DNA of 64,000 nt from Amblyomma americanum (lineage: Eukaryota; Arthropoda; Arachnida; Ixodida; Ixodidae). The notes beneath the pieces were generated by a model that did not search any database, was not told the DNA's origin, and saw only the letters and a list, made by a program, of their open reading frames with translations. Where the stretch lies: positions 543,296,207 through 543,360,206 of the forward strand of contig NC_135497.1 of NCBI RefSeq assembly GCF_052857255.1, read 5' to 3'. How positions within the stretch are numbered: the stretch's first letter is position 1; each line of letters begins with the position of its first letter. This document shows, in pieces, positions 1 through 10,639 of this stretch. A program made the translations under genes and the position numbers.

Positions 1-270
1 ATTACATGCCCTGTACCGGCTGATTTCTTCCTCCTGATTTCGACTAGGATGTCATTAACCGGCGTTTGCTCCCTCACTCACTCTGTCTCTTAACGGTATC
101 CCTATCATTTTTTTTTCTTTCCATATGTCGCGACATTGTCCTTAACTTGAGTTGAACCCTTTTTGTTAGCTTCCACGTTTCCTCACCTAGGTGATTACCG
201 GTGAGAACCAGGTGTGGTACTCATTTCTCTTGAGGGATGTTGGTAAACTGCCAATCATTGACTTAGAAAG
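1..270 (-). mobile_element. LINE fragment, 3' part
   Basis: This stretch closely matches 3711-3960: both share the run reading 'gatttcgactaggatgtcat' and the surrounding text with scattered differences. The 3711-3960 copy translates on the minus strand into the C-terminal part of a non-LTR retrotransposon polyprotein, so this is a second, older fragment of the same element cut by the window edge. No open frame of useful length remains. The family is inferred from the other copy. Confidence 0.6.
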
Positions 271-939
271 TGCCATATGGGTCTTATGAGATTTTATAGG
301 AGCTGCTAAGCGTCATTGTCTGGGTTTTCTGAGGTCAGCAGTAAAGAAGGTTCGCGGCAGCAGGACGTTTCCACGCTCTTCTGGAAGGATTGCACGACCA
401 TGGCCACGCAGTTCTTTTGGGGTACATATTATCAGCAGGTAGTTTTTATCAGCACATATTTCTGAAGAAGATGATCGGGCTAGACAAGAAGGGCTTTTGT
501 AAATACGAGGCGGCGTCTCTTAAGAACAGATCACATATGGCTAACCGGTAGAATTCAAGCGACGAGGTGTTTGTGTAGCATGCGTGTATGGTGATAAGCT
601 CTTTTTTGATCCATGAATAGGGATGCGGCAGATTTTTTTCTCGCCCCCTCATGTACTTCAGCGCGTCGAAGATATGAAATGAAATATAATGATGTAATTC
701 GAATCCCATTTCTCTGCGATGCTTTTTCCACTTATATTTTCCAATGCTCTCGCAGGTAAACTTTCTTGCACATCACATTTAATTGTGAGGCAACTGCTCA
801 ATATTGTAAGACACTGTTGTCAACATATTGATGGCAGCGATAGGTGCCAAGGGTTGTTGTTTTTAACTACCATGTTGCTAAAAGCATTGCAAACGGTTAT
901 GACAAATCAACAAAATTGCGTACAGCTTGCGACAGAGTA
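271..939. other. no recognisable gene
   Basis: Short open frames exist on both strands (for example 449-709 on the minus strand), but none shows a motif or composition I can tie to a protein family. Probably decayed repeat or unique intergenic sequence. Confidence 0.4.
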
Positions 940-1286
940 AAATTAATTTCACTGTTAAAGGAAAAGGAGGTAGGATGCACATAAAATCCTTCAGACCGAT
1001 TACGATAGCACCTGCTATGTACAGGCTGCTGGCATTGCAGGCAGTGGAATAAAAAATGCAGTGTTGGATACAAAATAATAAGATACTTAGAGAAATTCAG
1101 AATGGGTTCAGAAGGAATAAGCATTAGATGATATACTGTTCGAGCTTACCAAAAGCATAGAAATAGCTAGGGCTGATAAGAGACATATGTATGTAGCCTT
1201 CGTGGACATAATTGGTGCATACGGCACCGTGCACACCGAACTCCCGTGGAACATGCTAAAATATGAAGGTATGGGTCATGAAATGA
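940..1286 (+). mobile_element. degenerate LINE reverse transcriptase, part 1
   Basis: Conceptual translation with stops gives the RT block 2 signature beginning RPITIAPAMYRLL, then a QNGFRR-like block (around 1100-1115) and an AFVDIIGAY segment (about 1196-1225), equivalent to RT motif A (AFxDxxxAYD). The order of blocks matches the LINE at 50620-53100 on the other strand, so the two probably belong to one lineage. Multiple stops show it is inactive. It is interrupted at 1287 by a SINE. Confidence 0.7.
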
Positions 1287-1503
1287 TTTATGGTTAATGG
1301 GGGTTTAAGGTCCCAAAGTGACTCAGGCTATGAGGAAGGCCACAATGAAAGGCTCAGCAAATTTCGACCACCTGGGGTTCTTTTACGCGCACTGAAATCA
1401 CACAGCACACGGATCTCTAGAATTTTGCCTCCATCGAAATTGGACCGCCGCGGCCGGGACTGAACCCTCCTTTTTTTGGTCAGCCGACGAGCGCCATAAC
1501 CTG
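1287..1503 (-). mobile_element. tRNA-derived SINE, subfamily B (Ruka-like)
   Basis: Read on the minus strand it has the subfamily B layout seen repeatedly in this window: a decayed tRNA-like head, a GGCGGTC-type junction, the module with cgaaattgg and gtgcgatttcagtgc, and the 3' module with the gagtcactttgggac-like block. Best complete relative is 10886-11122. It sits inside the LINE relic whose RT resumes near 2036. Confidence 0.8.
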
Positions 1504-2035
1504 TGGGGTTTTAATTGTGTGTGCACAAATACGTTTTCTCCCGCTTCATAGCGGCTGACACAGTTCAAAACCGCCTGCACCCCACAGCCGGCCTTGCTCT
1601 GAGGGAACAAAGGAATATCACACTGGCTGACACACACAGGCATTTATTGCTACAGCAAATATAACGCTAGCTAGAAGCAACACACGCTAAAGAATCGAGA
1701 CTGTCCGCACACTGTTTGCCCACTCAAGGGAAGGGATACTCCGAGGCCGGTAGAGACGAGATGTTTGAGCAAGTATTCCCGCCAATTCCTGGCCCTGCTG
1801 GCGAGGAGCGCAGCCGCGGGTGGCACGTCCGCTTGCGCCGATGATCTCAGCCTGAGTGCGCTCTCCTACGCGTGCAGCATTAACGCCCTCTCTCGTTAGT
1901 TACTTTAACCAGGGAGAGTCGCATGGCGCGCCCCGACTTGAGGCGATGCTGTGTGAGGGTGCAGCGCCGGAAAGCTAACCACAAGGGGAAGCTGCGGGGC
2001 AGGTCCCCAAAAACACAGAGGCACCGTGGCAGTCA
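1504..2035. other. unresolved insertion within a LINE relic
   Basis: The flanking LINE translates up to about 1286 and resumes at about 2036, so this segment plus the SINE before it is inserted material. An antisense AATAAA lies near 1640 and the segment is GC-rich around 1800-1930, so an LTR on the minus strand is possible, but I could not find matching termini or a target duplication. Confidence 0.35.
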
Positions 2036-3270
2036 ACTAAATGACTTCCTAAATGAAATATACAATGATAATAAAGATGAAATTGAACAGGAGGGAATAA
2101 AAAGTACAACTATTGAGGCACACAACGGATTAAGACAAGGTTGTCCTGTATCACCTCTGTAGTTCGTGCTTTATATGATAAATTTGGAAATAATGCCACA
2201 AGAAAGTTTTCTAGGGTGTAATCTGACGTAGATATTTGGCGGAATGGTCTTTGAGCAACGGCTGCCCGGTTTAATATATGCCGGTGATATTGTACTCTCC
2301 GCTGATGGTGAGGAACATACGCAAACTCTAGTTTGTTGCGGAGATGAAGGAGACGCTCTAGGTTTGGATTTCATCAGATTAGGTCAGTTGTGATGGTTTG
2401 CAACAATATAGCTGATCGTGTGCTTAGAGTACAAGGCCTTGAAATACCTCGAGTGGCCCGATACAAATATATCGAGGTATGGGTAAAGGAGGCGCAGATA
2501 TACTGGGTAAAGTTAGGGGAAAAGGGCGAAGAGATGCCGGGAAATTGAAACACATATAGGGCATTATAGGGGACAACAAATATGAAGTAATAATAGGTAT
2601 ATGTAAAAAAATAATGGTGCCGGGTCTTACTTTTACTTTCGAGAACGCGGTTTTGTGCTTAAGGGCAGATGTTCTGTCGAAATTAGAAATAAATCAGAGA
2701 GGTGTTGGAAGATTAGCACTAGATGCCCATGGCAAAATACAAACTAGACAGTAAAGGGGGAGATGGGCTGGGCATCGTTCGAAGCGCGGGATAATCAGAG
2801 TAAAATATTTTTTTGAGAATGCTTGATGAAATTGGACCATAACAGGTCTGCAGCTAACATTTTTTTATACTTATACAGAACGCATGTCGACTAAAAATAG
2901 CGGAAAATGATTAGGAAGCTAAACAGTAAATAGACAGGACACAAGGACGAAGAAATAGAGAGCTTTAAACGACAGGTGACACACGCCGAAGGTAAAAACT
3001 GGATCAGTTCAATTGAAAAAAACGCAGAGTGTAGAACTATATCTAAATTGGAAACTGCAGATCAGGAAGAAATCGTTTTAATATAACTCAAGAGGCTCAG
3101 CCCTGCTCTTCGAAGCTAGAGCAGAGTGCCTTAGAGCGCGCAGCTACAAAAATAAATTTAACCAAGATGACACATATGCTGTGTGAGGCAGATCTCTAGA
3201 AAAAATTGAACACCTCATAATTGAATGTGTCTATCCATCCGGAAGTCAATGCAGGCATAGTCTCTCTCCC
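2036..3270 (+). mobile_element. degenerate LINE reverse transcriptase, part 2
   Basis: Translation with frameshifts gives GLRQGCPVSPL (RT motif B, about 2128-2160), then LIYAGDIVLSADG (motif C, with the catalytic YADD changed to YAGD, about 2272-2310), a thumb-like region with NQRGVGRLALDAHGK (about 2690-2730), and MGWASFEARD (about 2764). The last two blocks recur in the LINE at 50620-53100 as KQRGVGRLALGAHG and MGWASFESRE, which shows common descent. Stops and the lost catalytic Asp mean it is dead. Confidence 0.75.
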
Positions 3271-3324
3271 TGAGGCCGTAGGCTTTAGTGATAACAATAG
3301 ACATGGTTTAGTGGGCTCCGCATA

Positions 3325-3400
3325 CTAGGCAGAGGAATGTGCCCTTACGCACCCTTCTTCTGTTTAAGCCAGGTTTGTTTGGTCATGCCGGAGTGGGCTA
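3325..3400 (+). repeat. probable LINE 5'UTR unit (detached)
   Basis: The run from aggcagaggaatgtgccctt onward resembles 4793-4855, immediately upstream of the 2A-bearing LINE, and more loosely the 5'UTR units at 13893 and 14150. I infer a tandem 5'UTR unit of the LINE starting near 4785, separated from it by the minus-strand LINE at 3488-4784. Confidence 0.4.
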
Positions 3401-3487
3401 TCAGCACAACCTTCATAAATAGCTTGATAACGCCACGACCCCCAGCTATGTGCGCCACACCTGCCGCGCCCCCGCATCAGGATTCCT

Positions 3488-4784
3488 TTTAATCATCATC
3501 ATCAGCCTTACTGCACCCACCCGAGGACAAAAGCCTCTGCAATGTCTCTCCATTTAGCCCTGTTCTTTGCCCGCTGCACCCACCGTATGCCCGCAAACTC
3601 CTTAATCTCATCCGTCCACCTAACTTACTGCTGCCCCCTGCTACGCTTGCCTTCTCTTCTAATCCACTCCGTTACCCTTAAGAACCAGGGTTATCTTGCC
3701 TTTGCATTGCATGCCCTGCACAAGCCCATTTCTTCCTGTTGATTTCGACTAGGATGTCATTAACCAGCGTTTGTTCTATCACCCACTCTGCCTGCTTCCG
3801 GTCTCTAACGTTACACCCATAATTTTTCTTTCGATAGCTCGCTGCGCTGTCCTTTTCGTTAGCATCCACGTTTCTGCCCAGTAGGTAAGATGCAGCTGTT
3901 GTATGCTTTTCTCTTGGGGAAAATTGCTAAACTGCCAGCCATGATCTGAGAGAATCTGCATTATGCGCTCCACTCCATTCTCACCCTTCTAGTTATTTCT
4001 CTCTCCTGATCGGTATCAGCGGTCACTACATGCCCTAAGTATTCCTTTACCACTTCCAGTACCTCGCTAAAAATAGTGTACTGCTGTTTCCTCGTTAGAA
4101 ATTGAAGATTAATTTGCCTTTTGGCTGTTAAATTTTAGACCCATCGTTTCTGTCTGCCTAACTCATTGATCATGCATTGCAGTTCACCTCCTGAGTGACT
4201 CAGCAAGTGAATGTTATCAGAGAATCGCAGATTATTTCGGCATTCTCGATTAACTCTTAACCGTAACTGTTCCCAATTCATGCGATGGAGTACCTCCTGT
4301 AAAAATACAGTGATAGGATTGGCGAATCGTGTCTTCCTGAGGACCCACTTCCTTATTAGAGTTTTTTTGCTGACTTTATAGAAAGCTATGGTGGCTGTGC
4401 AATTCCTATTGATATGTTTCGTTATTTTCACAGAAGGCTCGTTTACACCCTGATTCCGCACTGCCTGCATTACTTTTGAGATTTTCCACTGACTCCAATG
4501 CGTTCTCGCAATCAATGAAGGCTATATATAGGGTTGGTTATATTCTACGCAATTCTCTATTACCTGAATGAGAATGTGAATATGTGGAATATCCCTATTG
4601 TGGAATATCCCTCACGAAAGCCCGCCTCATCATATGTTTGAAGTGTAAGGTTGCCCTGACTATATTAGCGATTACCTTAGTAAATACATTGTACGCAACG
4701 GACAGTAAGATGATCGGTATGTAATTTCTCAAGTCCTTGGCGTCTTAAAATTCCTTTAAATAGCCGACCGCAAGCATTTCACTT
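3488..4784 (-). mobile_element. degenerate LINE, RT to 3' end
   Basis: On the minus strand the segment at 4135-4515 contains FSDNIHLLSHSGGELQCMINEL, corresponding to RT motif C and its downstream helix (usual FADDxVLL, here FSDN), followed at 3779-3973 by YWAETWMLTKR (usual YGCETWxLTK) and at 3678-3869 by WACAGHAMQRQDN (usual GHxxRRDN). The element ends on the minus strand in a GATGATGATGATT-type tail near 3495, typical of RTE- or CR1-type LINEs. Frameshifts between blocks show it is not functional. Its insertion probably split the 5' end of the next LINE. Confidence 0.75.
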
Positions 4785-5484
4785 CAGTGGCTTCAGCAGA
4801 CCAGGCAGAGGCATGGGGCCTTACGCAGCATTCTTTTTTCTAACACAGGTTGGTGTCTTCAAGTGCCTATTTAAAAGTGATTGTCATGGTGTCCTGGTTC
4901 TGCCTTGCTTCCAAAAGTGCATTCTTATTGCATGTGATTTATACCTAATGTGGAGTTGATGTTGTGTGGAGACGTCGAACTTAATCCTGGCCCCAAAACA
5001 GACTCGTACAGGGTGAGCACGGAAGAATTGAAGCAACTGATTTTGGGACTGTAAAAATTGACAGATGAAATACCAGCAATAAAGACGCAAAAATCGAAAG
5101 TGGAAAAAATGTTGTTGGAATGCACCCAACAGATGAACCCGCATTAAAATACGTGGAAAGAACAGTGGAATCCCTGTGCGACAAGGTTATCACTTTGGAG
5201 GAGAGAAGTCGGAGAGAGGTAGCTACAAGAAGAGAGTGATGAAACGGAGTCTGTCCTTAGAAAGAATGTTAATTTTGAGCTTTTTCAAGACAAGCTTGGT
5301 TTCACGTGGAACTTAGTCCCCAGAATCCACCGTATCGGCAGAGCTGAAAAAAAGCGACCAGTCGTGTTGCTCTTCCATAACTCTAATGGAAAGGAACAAG
5401 TAATGCAGAATGTGCGCAAGCTTAAAGGAACCGAATTTTTTGTCCAAAATTACTTTTCTTGAGACACCCACATCAAGCTCAAAA
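4785..5484 (+). mobile_element. CR1/L2-like LINE: 5'UTR, 2A-like motif and ORF1 start
   Basis: An ATG at 4959 opens a frame whose residues 4-12 are GDVELNPGP (4968-4994), an exact match to the 2A-like consensus D(V/I)ExNPGP. Such motifs are known near the N-termini of APE-type LINE proteins. After it comes a Glu/Lys/Leu-rich stretch to a stop at about 5054, then in shifted frames a coiled-coil-like region (to about 5220) and an ORF1-like region ending LVPRIHRIGRAEKKRPVVLLF (about 5313-5370) that resembles an L1-type ORF1 RNA-binding domain. The element is then interrupted by a SINE. Several frameshifts make it inactive. Confidence 0.75.
4968..4994 (+). other. 2A-like ribosome-skipping motif GDVELNPGP
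   Basis: Codons GGA GAC GTC GAA CTT AAT CCT GGC CCC encode the full consensus, placed four codons after an ATG in the LINE reading frame. In known 2A peptides the skip occurs between the last Gly and Pro. The upstream hydrophobic context (ELMLC) fits. Activity is inferred from the motif alone. Confidence 0.75.
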
Positions 5485-5756
5485 TTGCTATAGGGGAAGG
5501 AAAATGGCGCAGTATCTGTCTCACGTATCGGCGGACACCTGATCCCCGCTGTAAGAGAAGAGATAAAGAAGAGACTGAGAGAAAGAAAGGAAGATAGATG
5601 TGGCTTAATGGAAGGCTCCGGAATAATTTCGACCATCTGGGGATCTTTAACGCGCACAGACATCGCACAGCACACGGGCGCCATTGCGTTTCACCTGCTT
5701 CTAAGCGCGGGCGCCGCAGTGGGGTTCGAGTCCTAGTATTCCAGATTAGCACCTAG
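5485..5756 (-). mobile_element. SINE, subfamily A (Ruka-like), full length but diverged
   Basis: Minus-strand order is tRNA-like head with B box (gttcgag on the plus strand near 5724), body with cgttaaagatccccagatgg, and 3' half with gtgtccgccgata and the ggcgcagtatctgtctc block. Compared with the copy at 7185-7500 it is clearly older, with many substitutions and a longer purine-rich spacer. It splits ORF1 of the surrounding LINE. Confidence 0.85.
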
Positions 5757-5942
5757 GTTGGAAGCCGACCTCGGAGGCCGCGTAATGAGAACGCTTTTAC
5801 GGGATAGTACGAAAATTGATAGGGAATTAGGCAAGAAGGCCATTCTGCAGCACGATAAGCTAAAAATTTACGCGCAGATTTTTACGTATGATGAGGCCAA
5901 CTGTTGCAGCATTATGATACGCAATGAGCACAGTAAATAGTC
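5757..5942 (+). mobile_element. LINE ORF1 continuation
   Basis: The open frame 5758-5940 encodes RTLLRDSTKIDRELGKKAIL and HDKLKIYAQIFTYDEAN, matching the segment of the second LINE at 15010-15150 (RKRRLFWESAKQEKNESKKAIL then NDKLLIDGILYAWDDAKN). It is therefore the end of ORF1 of the same LINE family, placed between two SINEs. Confidence 0.7.
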
Positions 5943-6146
5943 ACTCTGCTGCTGATCCGAAACACGCGGGTTCGATCCCGGCCCTGGCGGGCGAATTTCG
6001 ATACGGGCGAAATTGTAGAGGCCCGTGTACTGTGCGATATCAGCGAATGTTAAAGAACCCCTGGCAGTCAAATTTTTCGTAGCCCTTCACTACGGCGTCC
6101 CTCAGAGCCTCAGTCGCTTCGGGACGTTAAACACAGATAGATATAT
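5943..6146 (+). mobile_element. SINE, subfamily B, 5'-truncated head
   Basis: Begins within the tRNA-like head (cgctgctgatccgaaacac), retains the B box gttcgatcccgg, the body gtgcgatatcagcg...gttaaagaacccc and the 3' block ctcagtcgcttcgggacgtt, ending in an atagatatatc tail. Same strand as the host LINE. Confidence 0.85.
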
Positions 6147-7184
6147 CTATCAGTGTTTAACGTCCCTTCTAGACTTTAAAGAAAATAGAACAATAAACAA
6201 ACTAAGGCGCGACTCGGATGACCGCTTATCAAGGAACTCATGCTTCTTGATATAAATACGCGCAGCATGGTAACTAAGAGCGATCGTCTTGAATGCATAA
6301 TTTTTGTGTATCAGCCAGATATTGTTGTAATACCAGAGACTTGGTGCCCCGAAGAAATGTATGACGAAGGTGTTTATCCTATCCTTTACCGGGTATTCCG
6401 TCGGAAGGCGGAATACCCGGTAAAGGAGGCGGTGTTGACGTACTGATAAAACAAGGCACGACACTTCCTTTCTAACTCCGTCTGAAAAGCATGAAAGCCT
6501 CACGTGAAAAGTTTCCTTCAGGGGACGGTCGTTTTTAGTATTTGCAGTTTACAGAGCCCTGGATTCCCCACCGCAGTTTGTGCATGAACTGCCTGATTTA
6601 TTATTCTGATTAATTAATCAGTTCAACACTCTGTCATATAACTGAGACATTTTCTCAATCCCGATAATGCTGCCCACGAATAGCGCATATTTATTATTAC
6701 GTTGAGGGATGACTTGAAGCTTGCAGTGAGGCAGCAAACTCGTGTACATGGTTGTACTTCTATATTTGACGTTGTCTCTTTAAGCCGGTCTATCAGTGAC
6801 TACCATGTTTTCATTAAGCAGGAAATTTCCGACCATGATAAGGTCTACTGTTGCTTACGTATTCATACCGTCTGCGAAAAGCCTGCGGCCAAAATCTGCC
6901 AAGTAAAGGACTTCTCGCGTGCAAAATATGTTTGTGTAGTATTATTTAGTTTTCTGCTTAAGCAGTTTCCGAGGCAGTAATGTTGATGAGTTATGGAATA
7001 AATTTGCTACACTTAAACTCACTGCATTGAAAACTTTGTCCCTAATAAAATAAAATTTTCGCAAAGCTAATACGAGCAGGCGCAATTCGTTCCATTATTT
7101 GTTCTTTTCAACGATCCCTTAATGCAGTTGTGAGGTCCGCTTAACGCCATTACCTTTAAAACAAACTGCCTAATTTCAGTCGGC
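6147..7184 (+). mobile_element. LINE apurinic endonuclease (APE) domain, broken
   Basis: 6240-6400 reads LDINTRSMVTKSDRLECI, then DIVVIPETW, matching the APE N-terminal blocks of the second LINE (LININARSVLNKTENLEAI, AVITETWLRDD). A GGGVDVLIKQGTTLP segment follows at about 6428-6470. At 6702-6980 the frame reads DDLKLAVRQQTRVHG, SIFDVVSLSRSISDYHVF and ISDHDKVYC, matching the C-terminal APE blocks including SDH. A small inverted duplication lies at 6383-6426. Frameshifts and the inversion inactivate it. Confidence 0.75.
6383..6426. repeat. perfect 18-bp inverted repeat in APE domain
   Basis: Arms 6383-6400 (cctttaccgggtattccg) and 6409-6426 are exact reverse complements, separated by 8 bases. 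The LINE coding text jumps at this point from the VFR block to the GGGVDVL block, so the second arm looks like a locally templated inverted copy of the first. Confidence 0.85.
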
Positions 7185-7500
7185 CCCGCCGCGGTGGCTC
7201 AGTGGTTAGGGCGCTCGACTACTGATCCGGAGTTCCCGGGTTCAAATCCGATCGCGGCGGATGCGTTTTTATGGAGGAAAAACGCTAAGGCGCCCGTGTG
7301 CTGTGCGATGTCAGTGCACGTTAAAGATCCCAAGGTGGTCGAAATTATTCCGGAGCCCTCCACTACGGCACCTCTCTCTTCCTTTCTTCTTTCACTCCCT
7401 CCTTTACCCTTCCCTTACGGCGCGGTTCAGGTGTCCAACGATATATGAGACAGATACTGCGCCATTTCCTTTCCCCAAAAAACCAATTATTATTATTAAT
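7185..7500 (+). mobile_element. SINE, subfamily A (Ruka-like), complete
   Basis: Well-preserved copy: head ccgccgcggtggctcagtgg with an A-box-like TGGCTCAGTGG and the B box GGTTCAAATCC, body gtgcgatgtcagtgcacg, polypyrimidine spacer, 3' block cggcgcggttcaggtgtcc and an ATT-repeat tail. It has a 14-base target-site duplication, 7171-7184 (taatttcagtcggc) and 7497-7510 (one mismatch), as expected for LINE-mediated insertion. The host LINE coding region resumes after it. Confidence 0.93.
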
Positions 7501-8465
7501 TTCAGTCGACCTTCACCTCAAAAATTTTGTAACCCCTGATATCAAAAGAAAAAAAAACTTATTGACTGAAAATGCACAACGGCACGCCTCTTCCAGATTA
7601 AAACGATAGGGCTACGCAATTTAACCGCTCCATCTGCAGTCTCGATAATGCAAATGGTGAAAACTTGTCATTTTGAAATGCCACGTATTACGCCTTTTGT
7701 TATGATGTCAGGACCTTGCAGTGTCGAATTCCTCTTAATCCTGAAAACTAAAGCGTCCCCAGGCCCTGATTAAATTCCGAGCGCTTTCTAGCGCCGGTAT
7801 GCCGAAAAGCTTTCCGAGTTTCTAATTGTCTTTTTCGCGCATCTCTTTCTTCAGCTGTCATTCCTTCACAGGGGAAAATTACACGCGTTGTTGCTGCTCT
7901 GGAGAAAGGGGATGCCTCAGAGGTATCGAATTATCGTCCGATATTTCCCACTGTTGCCTGTTACAAATTACTACAACTCATCATCGCCAAGCACATCCTC
8001 CGTTTTCTTATCAGAATCATTTCGAACGTCCAACACGGGTTTATGAAAGGCTAATCTACGGTAACACAACTACCATCGGTTGTTCACAGTTTCGCATCCG
8101 TGCTTGATAAATGCGGCTTGGTTGATAATAATTTTATGAATTTAATAAAGCATTCAACCTCGTTTTCTATTCTAAATTGACAAGTTTAAACAGGTCGGTC
8201 TTCCTAACTTTCTACTTAACTTGGTTTGAGACTACTTATCCTACCGAGAGCACTTTGTTAGTGTTCATGACCAATATTCGAATAGCTTGCCTGTGTCTTC
8301 TGGGGTCCCCCAACTAAGGGTTCTGGCTCCCCTGTTATTTTTAATATATGTGAATGACACTGTTAAGGTAGTTACTCATCCCTTTTATGTCCGGCATTTG
8401 CCGATGACTGTGTTTTGTTCTGCGCAGTTACTATTCGCGAAGACCCAGTCTTACTTAAAATAAAC
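7501..8465 (+). mobile_element. LINE reverse transcriptase, part 1
   Basis: Translation with frameshifts gives KASPGPD (about 7750), VSNYRPISPTVACYKLL (about 7925-7975, RT block NYRPISL), NVQHGF (about 8025-8045), a LIYVNDT segment after VPQLRVLAPLLF (about 8305-8362, motif B), and motif C FADDCVLF partly visible around 8395-8415. The element class is APE-type (CR1/L2/Jockey-like). Translation ends in LLKIN exactly at the boundary of the solo LTR. Confidence 0.8.
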
Positions 8466-9038
8466 TGTTACGTTTCGCCTACGACGCGCGGTATAGCCGG
8501 CGCGGATGCAACGGACGCCGGAGCTTCGTTCAAAGTGGCGGTCATTTTGGCCCGTTCAGTGCTGCCGCAACGCCTCCCGCCAAGCGCGTCCAGGCAGGTT
8601 TCAATGCCACGTGTCTTCGTGTGTGCGTGTGTGTGTGTGCATGTTGGTGCCCACGCTTGTCAAAGCGCGGCAGCCGGGGAGAGGAGCTCCTCAACTGGGA
8701 GGCGAGGAGGTCTGACCGGCGCCGGCCCAGCGGACGCGTCACGTCACGTCTCAACATGTCCGTGCGTCGCCGTCTCGTGCGCCTCATCCCGAGCCGTTCC
8801 TTCTTGCCCTCGACTCCGAGGGTATAAAGGCAGCTGCCCCGGACGCCAAAAACAGACTTCGATTTCTTCCGTCGAGTAACGTGGTCGCCCTGACCGGCTG
8901 CTCTTTTGCGATGCTAGAATAAACAAGTTGTTCTGTTGGCAGTCGACTCATCCTTTGCCAGGACCTTCGGATGTTTCCAGCTGTGCCCCAGGCCGCCAGG
9001 CCAACGCTACCCTTGGGGCTTGCGACCCATTTGCAACA
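8466..9038 (+). mobile_element. solo LTR of an LTR retrotransposon
   Basis: A 573-base segment starts TGTTACG and ends GCAACA, giving the 5'-TGTT...AACA-3' ends typical of Ty3/gypsy-like LTRs. It is flanked by the 4-base target duplication AAAC (8462-8465 and 9039-9042). It contains a TATA box TATAAA at 8823-8828 and a polyadenylation signal AATAAA at 8918-8923, giving U3-R-U5 order on the plus strand. Removing the LTR and one AAAC rejoins the host LINE frame as LLKIN/LRNILDS. No internal gag-pol region is present, so it is a solo LTR left by recombination. The open frames within it (8415-8879, 8784-9290) are incidental. Confidence 0.92.
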
Positions 9039-9890
9039 AAACCTAAGGAATATTTTGGATTCGTGTAAGCTGTGGGGCATGAATCCTAACGCTGAGGAAA
9101 CTGTATTTATGTGACTGACCAATGAAAAAAACAGTCTACTGTACCCCTGCGCTCTTCCAACATTTCCGCTTCTGGAGGTATTTGAACATAAATATATTGG
9201 CGTTACGATAACTAAGAATCTAAGCTGTAATAAACATATAAGTAACGTATGTGCATCATGATTCCGTGAACTTTGTGTCCTCGAGCCCAAACTGAAGAAT
9301 GCTCCTGTAGACTTGAAGTTTTTAGCCTATTCATCATTAATCAGGCCCAAGTTAGAATATGCTTGTGTCGTCTGGGGACCCACTTACTAAAAATAAAATT
9401 CAAGCACTCGAAATCACTATGCGCAAGGCCACTCGTTCAAATTTTCAAAATACCGTTAAACTGGCTCACCAACTCCTGTAATGCGAGAACACCGGAGAAA
9501 AACATTGCAAGTAAGAAGACAAATTGTCAAATTAAAATTTCTTTTTCTTCTCAAACAAAAATTTGTCACTGTGCCCAGATCACTATGTTAAGCAATTTCA
9601 GCTCCACGGCAAACAAGACACTGCCACTCTGATTCATTTGAACTCCATTCAACGCCAGAACTAACCTATTTACTCCTTCCATCGCCCCGTAATTTAATGG
9701 AATGCTTTTCCTTTGACAGCAATACTTGGCATAAGCTGGATTGAAAAAATAGAAGATTGACGGCGGCAAACTACCGGCTTTGTGTTTGAAATTTCTTTCA
9801 GTGTTTTTTGTATTCGTCAGGCATTGTATTGCCCCTTCTGCAAGGAACCGGAAGGGCATGAAGTATTAGAGAAATAAAATTAAATAAATG
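9039..9890 (+). mobile_element. LINE reverse transcriptase, part 2, and 3' end
   Basis: Resumes as LRNILDSCKLWGMNPNAEET (thumb region), then FEHKYIGVTITKNLSCNKHI and LIRPKLEYACVVWGPTY, the conserved blocks after the RT palm (usual YLGVxxxxxLxWxxHI and YxxLVRPxLEYAxxVWxP). The second LINE has the same block at 17520-17560. Downstream text is decayed and ends in an AT-rich tail with aaataaaattaaataaatg near 9870-9890. End coordinate is approximate. Confidence 0.75.
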
Positions 9891-10077
9891 TGAATGAATC
9901 TGAGCTAGAAGTTAACAAAATGCGAATGGAAGATTGGTGGCTAAAAACAGTGAGGTGACATCAGGTTAGAAGTGTTGGGCTGAAAATACATTTAATGAAA
10001 ATGCCAACTTTTAGAGCAACTGATAACACCGTTAAATAAAAATGAAGGGGAAAAACGAGAATACCTGCCTGCCAGTT

Positions 10078-10606
10078 TTCCTTCCTTCCTTCCTTCCTTC
10101 CTTCCTTCCTTCCTTCCTTCCTTCCTTCCTTCCTTCCTTCCTTCCTTCCTTCCTTCCTTCCTTCCTTCCTTCCTTCCTTCCTTCCTACCTTTCTTCCTCC
10201 CTTCCTTCCTCTCTTCCTTCCTTCCTCTCTTCCTTCCTTCCTTCCTTCCTCCCTCCCTCTCTTCCTTCCTTTTTTCCTACTTTCATTCCTTACTACCTTC
10301 CTTCCTTCCTCCCTTCCTTACTTTTTTGCTTTCTTCCTTCCTTCCTCCCTTCCTTCCTTTCTTCCTACCTTCATTCCTGCCTTCTTTCCTCCCTCTCTCC
10401 ATTCCTTCCTCTCTTCCATCCTGCCTTCCTCTCTCCCTTCCTTCCTTCCTTCCTTACTAGCTTCCTTCCTTCATGCCTTCCTTCCTGCCTCCCTCCCTCC
10501 CTTCCTTCCTTTTTTCCTTCCTTCCTTACTACCTTCCTTCCTTCCTCCCTTCATTCCTCCCTCCCTCCCTCACTCCCTTCCATCCTTTTTTCCTTCCTTC
10601 CTCCCT

Positions 10607-10639
<33 letters not shown>

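Noticed and set aside
1504..2035. Second solo LTR
   Set aside because: There is an antisense AATAAA, but no matching TG/CA ends or target duplication could be found.
7194..7539. Recurrent protein-like text containing CQCTLKIPRWSKLFRSPPL at many places
   Set aside because: It is the subfamily A SINE body read in one frame; its recurrence reflects SINE copies and not a gene family.
8415..9290. 154- and 168-codon frames on opposite strands
   Set aside because: They fall across the solo LTR and have no gag, pol or env motif.
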